From positions 897,593 through 961,592 of the forward strand of contig LSYV01000026.1 of NCBI GenBank assembly GCA_001584585.1: DNA of 64,000 bases, written 5' to 3'. Positions 45,349 through 63,275 of the stretch are shown here, in pieces (position 1 is the stretch's first letter; each line of letters starts with the position of its first letter). A program made the position numbers and the translations under genes. The notes beneath the pieces were generated by a model, which was given only the letters and a program-made list of their open reading frames with translations, did not search any database and had not been told where the DNA came from. Source of the DNA: Gonium pectorale (taxonomy: Eukaryota > Chlorophyta > Chlorophyceae > Chlamydomonadales > Volvocaceae).

Positions 45349-45794
45349 CTTCGATCGCAGCGATGTGCGACGTCAGGATACGAAAAGAGCGAAGAGAGTT
45401 CGTTCGTTTCTTGTACTGCTACGCTTGGCTTTAAATTACAAGCTGAACCGCGACCAGATCCCCGTCTGGTCTCGGAGCCAGCTGTCGCTCGACGTTAGAA
45501 TGTGGCACGCATGTATTTCGCTTTTGGCGCAGGATGAGGCCGAGGCTAAAAAAAATCCTAGTATGAAGTAATCAGGGCTTGAAACAGAACTGTATCCACT
45601 TCGCACCTCAGGTGAAGCATCCCATCCCCATCCTCATGCGCCAGCGCCGCGGTGACACGGCCAAGGGGGCAGCACGACGCAAGGTACTACCGGTATCTCA
45701 GGGCCGCACAAGAAACAACAGACTGTGCACACAGACGGGCGCAACCGCAGAGGACCCAGCATGGGCGTTCACAACGGTGTGTCTTTCTTATGGT

Positions 45795-45893
45795 TGTGGA
45801 AAAAAGAAAAACCTGCACAGAAAGAGGGAGCCCGTCTCTACGGCCGTAAACGCCCGAAGGCGCGACGTTTCCATTAGGGCGGGCGGGTACAGA
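45795..45893 (+). repeat. Dispersed repeat, copy C
   Basis: Reads AGAGGGAGCCCGTCTCTACG then a variable stretch, then CGCCCGAAGGCGCGACGTTT and CCATTAGGGCGGGCGGGTAC. It matches copy B over about 90 bases. A related upstream half (GGAAAAAAACGAAACCTGCA) occurs at 49208-49227. Confidence 0.65.
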
Positions 45894-45959
45894 GCAAGAC
45901 ATGTGACGGTCGTGCCGCCCCCAAAGGACCGGCCAACCAGCTTACCCGGTTTGTCTGTC

Positions 45960-46860
45960 GTTGGCATACGGGCCAGGGCGGGGCTTCACCGGGTGCACGG
46001 GAGAGCTCCTCAATTCTGGGAGGCGAGCCATGCATTCCCTGATTGCCTTGTGTCGGGAGAATAAGATTCACGTGCCTATTGCGTTTCTGGAACGGACTGG
46101 TAGAGCGGCCCGATACGCTGTGCCACCGGGCCTTCGTGGCAGACCTGAGGCTAGCGCTTGTCGATGGGGTACCTGATTGCTGGTCAACAGGGGCACTGTG
46201 CTTCCTTGCTGACGCGGGTATTCGGGCCCCTGAGGGCCTTACGGGTAGCGCGCGCCCCGCGGGTAACGCACTTCGCGTCGCTGCTCACACCCATTGGCAA
46301 AGTGTTGGATAGCTTTGCTGATAGGCTTGATGCTCGGTGGCGGTTGCCCCATGTGACTGGAGCACCCCGCGACTTCCCTAGCGGCGAGACGGGAGTTAAG
46401 ATGTGCCGGTATGCCAGCTGGAGGGGAGACCCTTTGCACACGGCGACTGCGATGGCGCCCAGCTTGCACCAAACGTTGATGCAGTGCAGGCTAGGGTATT
46501 GGGAGACGCAGGTGAACCGGCCCAATAAGCGAGCACGGGCTGAGCGAACGTGCAAGGCCTGTGACGCCGCGGCCGTAGAGGATGAAGTTCATGTGTTCTG
46601 CGAATGCCCATCCTACGAGCAACTCCGAGACCAATTCGAGGCTGATTTGGGATGATTACTACATGAAGGAGGCCCCGCCAGCTGCGGTGGGAGCCTACCT
46701 ACAGGCTGTCTGGGATACTAGGCACACCATACTTCGGCGTCAGGCGGTGAAGCGGGGTAGAGACGAGGACCATAACCCGCTTCCCCACCCCAATATTCGC
46801 AATTCGCCCATGGCCCTCCCGGCTTTGACGGACGTGTAGCCTGTAACCTGTAACCTTTCT
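45960..46860 (+). mobile_element. 3' fragment of a non-LTR retrotransposon
   Basis: Frame 46158-46655 ends with the cysteine/histidine knuckle typical of the C-terminus of LINE-type reverse-transcriptase polyproteins: TCKACDAAAVEDEVHVFCEC followed by PSYEQLR. Coding then continues in another frame (DDYYMKEAPPAAVGAYLQAV ...) to a stop at 46839, so there is a frameshift near 46650. Upstream pieces in two other frames (ALCRENKIHVPIAF, CHRAFVADLRLALVDGV) look like the same polyprotein. It ends with CCTGTAACCTGTAACC, a short tandem repeat of the kind found at LINE 3' ends. No RT catalytic core or endonuclease is present: a 5'-truncated, decayed copy. Confidence 0.65.
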
Positions 46861-47954
46861 TGTGCTACCTACCACTACGCACAGATACTTGGCCCATACA
46901 AGCCTAGACGTAGTTAAGCCACGGGCCACAAACTCGCGACCGCGCAACGAAAGCCGCACGCAGTCCAGGGGCCCCGCCCCGCCCACCCATTCGCATGCGT
47001 GGCCATGTGGCACAATGAGTCGATAACGCTCTCTCTTTTAGAGGTATTGTTGAGAGGGAAAGTTAGTGGACGGCACATGAGCCGAAACCGACAGCTGCAA
47101 TCCGACCCGCGCACCAAAGCATGCCTTTCTTTTGGACCACGGCGGCTCCTACCGTAACACACGCCGTTTCCACCTGAGAGCTAGCCTCCCTATCCGGTGG
47201 TTCTGCCGACATACCGTGGCAGCGGTGCCCCCCTTTCACCTCACCCGCCTCCAGCAGTCCCCACCGACCCCCAAAGCCTTCCGCCGGCAGCAGGGGTACA
47301 TGCTGTTGGCTGAGCGCCGCAGCCGCCATCACTTGCCCGGGGCCAAACACAACCTCTCAACTCTGTGCAGCAAATCTCCCTTGTACCTTGGGGCTTTGCC
47401 GCCTGGATACCCTCAAGACGTTTCGGTGCTACCCGCACGCCCATCGGTCAAGCGCAGGCCCGCCCAACAGGGGCTGACCTCGGCGGCCGCAAGGGCGACC
47501 GCATTCGCCCTTCCGCACGTACGTCCTTGTTTCTCTGAATCCTGTGCAATCATGAGCTTACGAATGCGTTCGCCAGGTACGCCTTAGGTTCACACATCAC
47601 TTATACAGATACAGATACAGATTGCAGGCTCCCCCAGAGAGGGGTTGCAGGCCACACGAGCCGATTGGCTCCCGACCCGCCATAGCAGAGAGGGTAAAAC
47701 ACCCCTACGAGTTCTGGTTAGCCGTAGGGCCCAGAACCCGAAAATATACAGTTCTATGATGATCTCAGCCTCGACGGGCGTATCTAGCGCCAGCCGACAT
47801 CACCGACGTAAGCGGACGCCAGCGGCGAATACTTGGCGGCTGCCTGCGTCTCGGAACGCCGACACCCTCCGGGAGGCAGCGAACCGAAGGCAAGAGTGCC
47901 TTTGCCGGACGGGAGCCTTCACGTGGAAGCCAGTGCGTTTGCGTCGACCCTTTG
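46861..47954. other. Intergenic, no gene recognised
   Basis: Between the LINE fragment and the ankyrin pseudogene. No coding-like sequence was identified. Confidence 0.4.
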
Positions 47955-49125
47955 CTTCTGCCCCCCCCTAAGAACGTGTCCAAGCCCCAGGGGCAGCCGC
48001 GCTCCCGCAGCCAGGCCACCACCTCAACGCGGCCCGAGGCAGCCCGCGGCGTCCATCAGGGCAGCGGACTGCAGCGGCGTACCCAGCTCCTCCGCAGCCC
48101 ACAGCGCCAACTGCACTCGCCGCGCCGCCGATAGCGCCACCCGTGCGCCGTTTAACGGGCAGCCGCGCTGCCACAGCCACCTCAGCGCCTCGAAGTCGCA
48201 CCGAGCCTCAGCGGCGTACAGCACAGCGCCCAGCTCCCCCACCGCTTACACCAGCCCTCCGCAGCTGCCCGCCCTCCGCCGCAGCCTGTGCGACCGGATA
48301 CTCGCGCCGCTCGTGCCGTGGGGGCGGCTTCCCCAGCGCCCCCAGCTGCCCAGTGTCCGCAGCCTAGGCAACCGACCAGGGATCGGGCTGCAGCCCTTAG
48401 CCAAGCAACAGCTCCAGGGCAGCCGTGTTGCTGGCTTCAAGCGCGCGGCTGGCAATAATCCCATCGGCGTGGTAGCCCCGGCCCAGCAACCGCAACAGCC
48501 GGTCCTCGGCGTCGCTGTCGAAGGCAGCTGCGTAACAAACTATGTTGAAGTTCGATTGCATAGAAGGCAGCAGCAGCCGCGTATCAGACCATTGCACCTT
48601 GGCCCGCCAGTCGGCGGTGGGGCTGCGGGCGGCAGCCTGCAGAAATTCGGTGACTCCGCCGACTGCATCGCCGCCGCAGCGCGCATGGAAGGACTGCAGC
48701 GCGGCCAGGTCGCAGCGCAAAACAGCCGGTAGCATCCCTGGGCCGATGGGCCGTTGCAGCAGCCAGACCGCCAGCTCCGGGTGGCCGCCGCGAAGGGCAG
48801 CAGCCACGAGGTCCAACGTCACGCCGGGCGAGCGGCCATTGGCAAGCAGCACCTCGCACAAGCCCTGGTGGCCCGCCCCGCACTGGCCGCGGCGAACAGT
48901 GAATGGCCAATGCCCTTCCCTGTGTCACCGTGACCGCCCCCGAGGGTGCGCAGTGCACTGAGGCAGCTTGGTCCGCAACGGCGGCCGCCTGCTCCTAACG
49001 GTCCGGGATGAAGCCCACCGCCCCCAGCGCCACCTTCAGCTACGCAGCCACGCCGCTGGCCGCGGGAAGGCGCAGCAGAACACCAAGTCGTGCCAGCTTC
49101 AGGTCCCGCGGACGAGATTTCATGG
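47955..49125 (-). pseudogene. F-box-like ankyrin gene, decayed third copy
   Basis: On the minus strand, pieces align in order with copies 1 and 2: LARLGVLLRLPAASGVAA (from 49120), then CEVLLANGRSPGVTLDLVAA through AALELLLG (48861-48400), EALRWLWQRGCPLNGARVAL (48242-48024) and VVAWLRERGCPWGLDTF (48022-47965). Breaks include a TAA right after LLLG (48397-48399), stops and shifts near 49030-48870 and 48040, a deletion in ARRVQLALWAAEELG, and loss of the F-box-like N-terminus and of the last exon. It lies in the same orientation as the two intact copies, so the array arose by tandem duplication. Confidence 0.85.
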
Positions 49126-51305
49126 CATGTTCATCGCCTGTTTCCGGGGACTCCTGACTAACACGGCGTGTCGGTGGCAGGCTTAGGTGGTGGGGCCAGG
49201 GTGGGGCTAACGGAAAAAAACGAAACCTGCAGAGAAACTCATGGAGCCCATTTCCCAACGGCACCACGTATGCTCCGTGCGCAGATCCGCCGTGAGCGCC
49301 GGGCCTCTGCTTACGATCCAGCCGCCGCTCCGGGGGCTGGCTGTCATCTCCAAGGCCCAAAACGGTACAAACACTGCTCTACGTTCCCATATGCGGCCTA
49401 AGCATGCACCGCTCATGCACTGTCGTACTTACTTGCGCTGTCGTACTTACCTGAGGACCTGTTGACGGCAATGGGATGCCTAAGCCCCGAAGGTGCTGTA
49501 CCGTGGTGCAAGGGTCTCAGCTACCTTCGGCCCGTTCGGAGCAAGCTGTCCCGTACTGATGAAAGTACGTAGGTCGGAGCCATGCATACAAAAACACGGC
49601 AAAGCTGCCAAGAAAGAGGGAGACACCATGCCCATGGGCGGGCCGCGCGCGGGCATACCCCTCGCAGAGCAAGGCGGACCATGAGGGGTGAGCTCGCGGT
49701 ATGCGGCGCAATAGCATGCTGCCCTGGACGAGTGAGCACCTCTTCCGGCGCCAGCAGTGATCAGACAGCCGCACGCGGCCCCGTCGCTTCGCCCCGCGCC
49801 TCCGCCGCTCCGCCCCGCGCCTCCGCAGTGCTGCGAGCAATCTTTAGGGCAAGGCCCACGAAGTGTGGTACGGTGAGGCATGCGCATACGAGGGGGGCAG
49901 GCAGGCAGCCCGGAAAGGAACGACCATCCCACGCCCGCCGCCGAGATCTGTCGCGGAAATCAAAAAATTGAAGCCAAGAGCTATGCATCATGGAAATATC
50001 CGCAGGAATCAATGCGAAGCCGCGAAGTGTCGTGCCGGCATCTCAGGCCCTCCGCGATGGGAAGCAGCAGTATTACAGCCGCACGTAAGCAACAGCCCAC
50101 ATTTCCATGGTCAAGGCCTGAACAGCAAACGCCTGGCCTCCGCCGACAGGCACATCCCCGTCGGACGTGCCGCAGCTCCCTCGGGAGGTGCGAAAACCCA
50201 ACCCGCATGTAGCCTCATTGCAACGACACACACACGCGCGACGCGTTGTTCCTTTCCAACACACGCGCGACGCGCCGCCTCGCTGCCGGCCCCTCAGCAC
50301 TTGATGCAGCCGGCACGCGAGGCGGCGGACAAGGACGCGCCGTCTGGGCTCCACAATCCCCCTTCCCTACACGCCCATGCACACTAAATCGCGGCACAAT
50401 GCAACCCAAGACCCTAAGCGATCCACTCTATGTGCGCACTCCTCAAAGCCCGCGCTTGCCCCAACAGTAACCCCAATCTGCCTGTCGTTGGCCTCCCACG
50501 GGACCCGGCCGCAGCGTACATAGCCGTCTGTGCCGTCCAAGCCAAGACCCTGTCCCGCCCCACAAGCACTAATCCCGACATCGGAACCGCGTGCCTGTAT
50601 CCCCGCAGAGAGCACGAGTCAGCCGTCGGCAGGGCAGTAAAGCGTCTGGGCCCTGCGGCGTGCCCCACACCTGCGCCGCCCATCGCCCTCGCAGACGGCG
50701 CTCCGTTGCCCCTATGCTCACCTCCCCACAAGCCCAGACGGAGTATGCCAACTTCCAGTACCCACATGCGAACCTGCCAACGTCAACTCCCCAAAGAAAC
50801 ACGGTTAATCTTCAGACCCTGCACTGCAGACCGTGGGCCAAACTAGCCTTACTCTGGCCGTCAAGCCGCAGGTTTCCCCATGCTGCGGGGTTGTCCCTGC
50901 GGGCCCCGTAGCAGGTCGGCTCAACATACCCAACCCCCCGCACAAGGCATAGCCAGACCCCGGCCCTTCGCCCATCCTGCGACTGCGACAACACACGTGG
51001 GGCCGGCAGCGAAGCACACCCCGGGTATTGCCTCCACGCTCCTCAACATGAAATGCATATGCATTAACGACATGGCCTCTGCGTGACCGCCCCATCCGCC
51101 GTGCCGCGCGCTCGCGCCCAGCACCCATACAGCCCCCGTTCTGTCCTCTGATGCAAACCCTAAACCCGTCCCCTCCTCTCCAGCCCCCGCTCTCTTCCAC
51201 TGCGCCAGGTCTGCCCAGCCCGACGCGCAGCGCGGGTGCAGCCGCCGCTCCGTCGCTCGCTTCCGCCGCTGTCCCCAAGCAGGCGAATGCGCTGCGCCGC
51301 CCCCG
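49126..51305. other. Intergenic, with short local repeats
   Basis: No gene recognised. It contains two adjacent 21-bp units CGCTTCGCCCCGCGCCTCCGC (49785-49826), a doubled CTGTCGTACTTAC (about 49430-49452), and a doubled ACACGCGCGACGCG (about 50227-50275). The right part should hold the 3' UTR of the ABCF gene. Confidence 0.4.
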
Positions 51306-58362
<7,057 letters not shown>

Positions 58363-58749
58363 GGCTGCTGCTGAGTGGCTGCCGCGCTCTCAAGCCCGGT
58401 TCAATACAGGAGAAAGCGCGGGTAAGTCTGCAGCCGCGAGATAGAAGATGCGCCCAACCTAGGTTATAAAAGAATGAGTTTCTGAATAGTAGCGCTAGAG
58501 AGGCAAGCGATTTCGGGGGGGCTCGTGTCGTGTACTGTCAAGTTAGTGCAGCAGTGCCTCTCCACGTTTAAGCGAGAGGGCACGCTGGCGAGAAGGAGCT
58601 CATTATTGTGCTTTGATGCCCCTTGCAAGTTTCGCGCCGCCACACGCCGTACAATTTGCCGGCGCGTCGCCCAAACGAGCCCGAGTCCCCATTCCCCTTC
58701 CTTTTCGGCACATTGTGTGTAGCAGCCTTTGACGCCTGGGGCTTCCACC
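58363..58749. promoter_or_regulatory. Bidirectional promoter of the ABCF and eS19 genes
   Basis: 387 bp separate the two ATGs and must hold both 5' UTRs and promoters. A TATA-like TTATAAAAG lies at 58464-58472 on the plus strand, about 280 bases before the eS19 start. Confidence 0.6.
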
Positions 58750-59202
58750 ATGGCTGCCTACAAGCCAAAGAGCGTTAAGGATGTTCCCGCGGAGGAGTTT
58801 ATCAAGGCCTATTCCGCGCACCTGAAGGCCAACGATAAGATTCAGCTGCCCAGCTGGGTGGATGTGGTCAAGACCGGCTCCTTCAAGGAGCTGGCCCCCT
58901 ATGACCCCGACTGGTACTATGTGCGCGCCGCTTCGGTCGCTCGCAAGCTCTACATTCGCCAGGGCATGGGCGTGGGCCTGTTCCGCATCCAGTATGGTGG
59001 CCGCAACAAGCAGCGCGGCTCGCGCCCTGAGCTGAACGCTAAGGGCTCGGGCGGCGTGGTGCGCCACATCCTCAAGCAGCTGGAGGAGTGCGGCCTGGTC
59101 GAGAAGGCGCCGGAGAAGGGCCGCCGCCTGACCTCGAACGGCCAGCGCGACATGGACCAGATTGCCGGCCGCATCACCGTCAGCCTGCAGACCTTCTTCT
59201 AA
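58750..59202 (+). CDS. RPS19: 40S ribosomal protein eS19
   Basis: 150 residues in one uninterrupted exon. The start is the ATG at 58750 in a strong context (CCACCATGG); an in-frame ATG 7 codons upstream is not family-like. Conserved blocks: [83 protein letters not shown] and [16 protein letters not shown]. The length is normal for the family. eS19 is a core protein of the small subunit head and is needed for 18S rRNA processing. The lack of introns in this intron-rich genome is notable. The neighbour across the shared promoter also acts on ribosomes. Confidence 0.97.
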   Translation: MAAYKPKSVKDVPAEEFIKAYSAHLKANDKIQLPSWVDVVKTGSFKELAPYDPDWYYVRAASVARKLYIRQGMGVGLFRIQYGGRNKQRGSRPELNAKGSGGVVRHILKQLEECGLVEKAPEKGRRLTSNGQRDMDQIAGRITVSLQTFF

Positions 59203-59558
59203 GCGGCGGATGGCGGGAGCAGCTGTGGCATAATTGTGCCGCGGAGGGCGGGGGCTGCTGCCTGCGCGTGGAGCGCGGAGGAGCGGCGACTGCAAGCGGC
59301 GCAGCAGCCCCCGGGGGTTGGCCATTCCGGCCACCGGTGTGTCGTGAGGACCAGCGGCCGCGGTGCTGGGCAGGCTGTGGCTTGGAGCAAGCGCCGGTGC
59401 GCGCGCGGGGCATCGCGGAGGGGCGTGGCGCGCTGTGTTTTGGCGCCAATCGCCCCCCATGTGCGTGCCCCGCCAACCTGCTCAGCCGGATTGTCTCGAC
59501 GCGCGCCGTCTTGAGGCGCCCGGCATACGCGTATCGGTGTTTCGGGGTGATACCAGCC

Positions 59559-59563
59559 TGTAA
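59559..59563 (+). terminator. Poly(A) signal TGTAA of RPS19
   Basis: First TGTAA after the stop at 59202, giving a 3' UTR of about 370 nt. Confidence 0.55.
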
Positions 59564-61221
59564 CCATCGCGGTCGAGAATCTGTGCCCATGTACCCGCGG
59601 GACAAAGGTTTGAATGTGCATGCGGCACCCATCGCGGACAGCTAGCAGCCTTCGGTCGGTGGAAAGGGCGTAATGCAGACGGGCGCCATTTAGTTTGGCA
59701 GCCACCACTCTATACGTGCGAAAGTGGTGTTTCAGCGGGTTTTGGGGGTGGGATGTTGCCGCGTGCTGTGGCGCAGAAACAAGGCAAGCGCCGACGCGAT
59801 TAGGGCCTTCAGTTCGAAGGGGTGCACGGACAATGGATGGCTGCGTAACCTGCATGGCAGCTCCTTGCGGCACAAGCGCTCTACGGGGTTCCGTACGTTG
59901 CCCTGCCAGCCCCGAGCAATTACTGGTTAAGCGCGTGCTGCAGACGCAAGCATCCTGAGCATGCAGCCTTCAGAAGAGCAACCCGCCAGGGCTGGAGAGG
60001 GAAACAGCAAAGGTTCAGTACTTGAGCTTGATTAGGGCGCCCTGGGCGCCATATGAAGCTGACTCAGAAGCGTACGGCAGATGGGCAGCATTTCGTCGAC
60101 AGCGCAGGGGAGCCCAGTGTGACCGTTAAGTGCTCCATCAGGGAAGAGGGGGCTGACCTCTGCCACTCAAAGCCGGTGGGACAGACTGGGCCAGACCGCA
60201 GCAACCGGATGAAAAGACAGTCGGACTGGATGATCTTGCCGATGCTACAGAGGCCCGTTCGCCCGGACAGCCAACTTGCGAGGTTGCAGCCCAGGGCGTG
60301 TGAGAGAAATGACTATGGCATGCGACGAGTCGAGTGGCCGCCGCTTCCCAGCTGCCGGCATTAGTAAAGACGCCCCATCCCAACAGTACATCGCCACCGC
60401 TCGGCCGATATTTCCACGCTAACGAGCAAAAGCAGGTGCGCATGTCCACGCCGGGACTCGCAGCCACGGGCGGTTGCGGATCCCGTGTTGCGCCCTGCGC
60501 TGACCCGTACACCGGACCGCACACCCACTCACCCCCGCCGCGCACCTGCTCCGCGAGCACCCGCGCCCCCCCAGTCCGCCACATGAGATAGGCCCCCAAC
60601 TCGCGCCTTGCACTCCACGCCGCTCTTCACTGCTGCGCAGTGTTGGGCCATGGATGGCACTTATTCGTGGGATTGCCGCAGTGACTACCGTGAACAGACC
60701 TTCGGCGGACCCGTGGCGTACCGACTGGGTCGCCGCAAGGCCTTCCGAGCAACACCTGGGACGCAGCAACCCAAACAAGTACTTCACTAACTCTTGGAGA
60801 AGCACAAAGCAAGTTCCCATAGCCGCGTTGCGAGGTCATCAACAGCGCCTGTCCTCCTCCAGCCATGCCCATTTTCAAAAGTGCCGCCTGCGCACACAGC
60901 GCTCTGCAGCACCAGTCCAAAGCAGCCAAAGCCTGGCCAACGCCTCCTAAACGTAGGTCATGCGCAGCTCGCCCTGCCGCCTGCGCTCAGCCGCACAATC
61001 CAGCCGCCTCAGCGCATGCTGCTCAAATGCCCAACACCTACAGAGCGTCGGCGAGGAGGAACGCTGAGCGCAACAACTCAACATGTCGGCTCACTGTCAC
61101 AGGGTCATTGTAGCAGACTGCAGCCGGGAACAGCAACACCGCATGGTACGGCGGGTGCACGCGAGGGGCAGGCAGCTTCGCGCATGTTCTCGTGACCCAT
61201 CCATGGAGCGCGGCCGCCTGC
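59564..61221. other. Intergenic, possible unassigned minus-strand exons
   Basis: One exon-like piece on the minus strand reads ELGAYLMWRTGGARVLAEQ and ends at a GTGCGC donor (about 60605-60549). It may belong to an unrecognised gene; neighbouring pieces could not be joined. The rest shows nothing. Confidence 0.3.
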
Positions 61222-62992
61222 TCACAAGCCGCCACCCATCGCCTTCTTGACCTCCTGACTGCTGTTGGCAATCATGCCCTGAAGGGAAGCGACGAAGGCG
61301 GGCAACGGAGGGTATACTGGTCCGATCGCAATATGCGTCAGGCGAAGGGCACGCACGCCATGGGCGCTGGCTTGGCACGCATCTGACACATACCTGGCTG
61401 CCGACAGGCTGGCTCGAGCAGGCAGTAGGTATCAGGGGACAACAGAGTGTGTGCGCCAAATGCATTGCCAGCCAGGCAGCCCAAGAAGCTGAAAGCCTTA
61501 ACAGGATGGCCCAACTGAGACCCCGACGGCATCCGCCATGGGTACGCGATACCCCATGCGACCATGGCCTCTCAACGCCCTGTCCCCCGCCAACCCGACG
61601 CCCCTGCCCGCACCCCACCTTCATCATCATCTCCATCAGCGGGTTGCTGCCCGCACCCTCGTCAAACTGAATCGTCAGGGCCTGGCCCTCAGTTCCTGCG
61701 GCAACATTGCATAGTGATGTATGCAGAAGTCACGGACGCGCAGCATGGTTGCCTTTCATTCCATAGGGTTTGCGCTGCACGGTTGAAAGAACTCGTACGC
61801 TCCGTACATGCCACAACGGGCGGTTCATTGCTGGGTCGCCTCCTCAACCGACGCTTTCCACCTCCCTCCCCAGGCACCCACCGAAGGCCAGCTGGCTGCC
61901 ATTTGCTAGCACGTACGACACCCCCGGCCGCAGCGCCACCCCGTCCTTCCAGCAGCGCGACTCGTCCAGCAGGGACTCGCCCACCAGCGGCTTTAAGAAC
62001 GTCTGCTTGCCTGGGGGGAGGCATCGGGGTCGGGGCACAAGAGCCAAGGTTCGAGGTAGGCTCGAGGGAGGGAGGACCCGCTCCATGTTACTGAGCAGCT
62101 CAAAACGGGCGTGGGGGAAGGGGGTGTCCCGGGAGGAGCGGGCACGCGAGGAGGAAGTGCACCACACGCCAGCTAACGCGCTCACTGCGAGTCGTGGGCG
62201 CCCACGGAGCTTTGGTCTGACGCAGGTTATGGCTATTTGCATGGCCGCCGTGCTGTTGATGCCGCACTACCGACGGGGCTGTGGCAGGCAAGCGAGCGCG
62301 GCCGCACCCGCCGGCCAGCCTAGGGCCACCGGATGGCTACCAACACCACCACCACCAGGTGGTTGTGCAACTGATAACCGTCAGACGCTCGGCCCCGTAC
62401 CTTTCTGAGTTATGAGCGCGTGCTGCTCGGCCACTGCACGGGCAAGGAGTAGCGTGGGCGGTGAGAGGGTACTCAAGGGCGGGGAGCAGAGGAGCAGGGA
62501 CACGGACGGGGAAGGGGGCGGAACAGCAAGAACGGGCAGGCAATGCACTCGACCCAGGCTTGTCCACTTGACAGAGGTGTCTCGGGGCAGTCACAGCGCA
62601 AGCATACACGGTAACGGGGAGCTGCGGGCTTCCTCCTGTCGTGGAGGGGGAGGCTCCTGGCTACAGAGGGCCACATATGCGCGCCCATGCGGGCAGCCCC
62701 ACTCTTCTCGACGCGTACCCTGAGGGCCAGTGAGTCGCACGTCACAGGACGCAGCGGACCCCACCGTGCATTGAGGCTGCACGGGGAAAGAGCAGCAGCC
62801 AGGGGGGCTCGTAGTGAGAGATTGGGGGCAGTGATACCGACCCAGGACCCTCCGTACCTTCATGTACGGTGTAGCTTTCCCCTGGCTGTCGACCAGCTTG
62901 AACTCTGCGACTGGTCGCACCGCGTGTCGCCTACCCTCGCGACACACCAACCCCCGCCGCACTGGCTGTTGAGCCCCAAGGTGACTGTACAT
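61222..62992 (-). CDS. FHA-domain protein (internal exons incomplete)
   Basis: Exons supported on the minus strand: one ending at 62858 (possible start 62992; AEFKLVDSQGKATPYMK), 62776-62719 (PQCTVGSAASCDVRLTGPQ), 62010-61882 (KQTFLKPLVGESLLDESRCW ... LANGSQLAF), 61695-61619 (TEGQALTIQFDEGAG ... MEMMMK) and 61278-61222 (GMIANSSQEVKKAMGGGL, stop). Phases agree between the last three and between the first two. One or two exons between 62719 and 62010 were not resolved. The order of an xVGSxxxCDVRL strand, a GKQTF turn and an ALRPGxSYxLxxGSQLAFG strand is that of an FHA domain, which binds phosphothreonine peptides. The Ser/Arg/Asn contact residues could not be confirmed because the middle is missing. 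Partners unknown. Confidence 0.55.
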
Positions 62993-63275
62993 GGCAGTGA
63001 AGCGAGCGCTGGTTCTGCTGGTGTTCCCTGATTGCGATCAGACGGACGAATTTAGGCAGCACAGAACCCCGGAGATACTCTGGTGGGGATGGACACTACT
63101 AGTTGATATATATTACTTATATCTGTTAGGCGGGCTAATTGAGCAGAGAAAAGCCGAAGTAGCAAGTAGGGCAACAACTAACAACGGCAGCAACGAACAG
63201 CATCATGCACGCTTTGGCACACACACCCTCAAGCAGAGCTGCAAGGCGCCCTCGCGCGGGAGATGGAGCTGTGAA

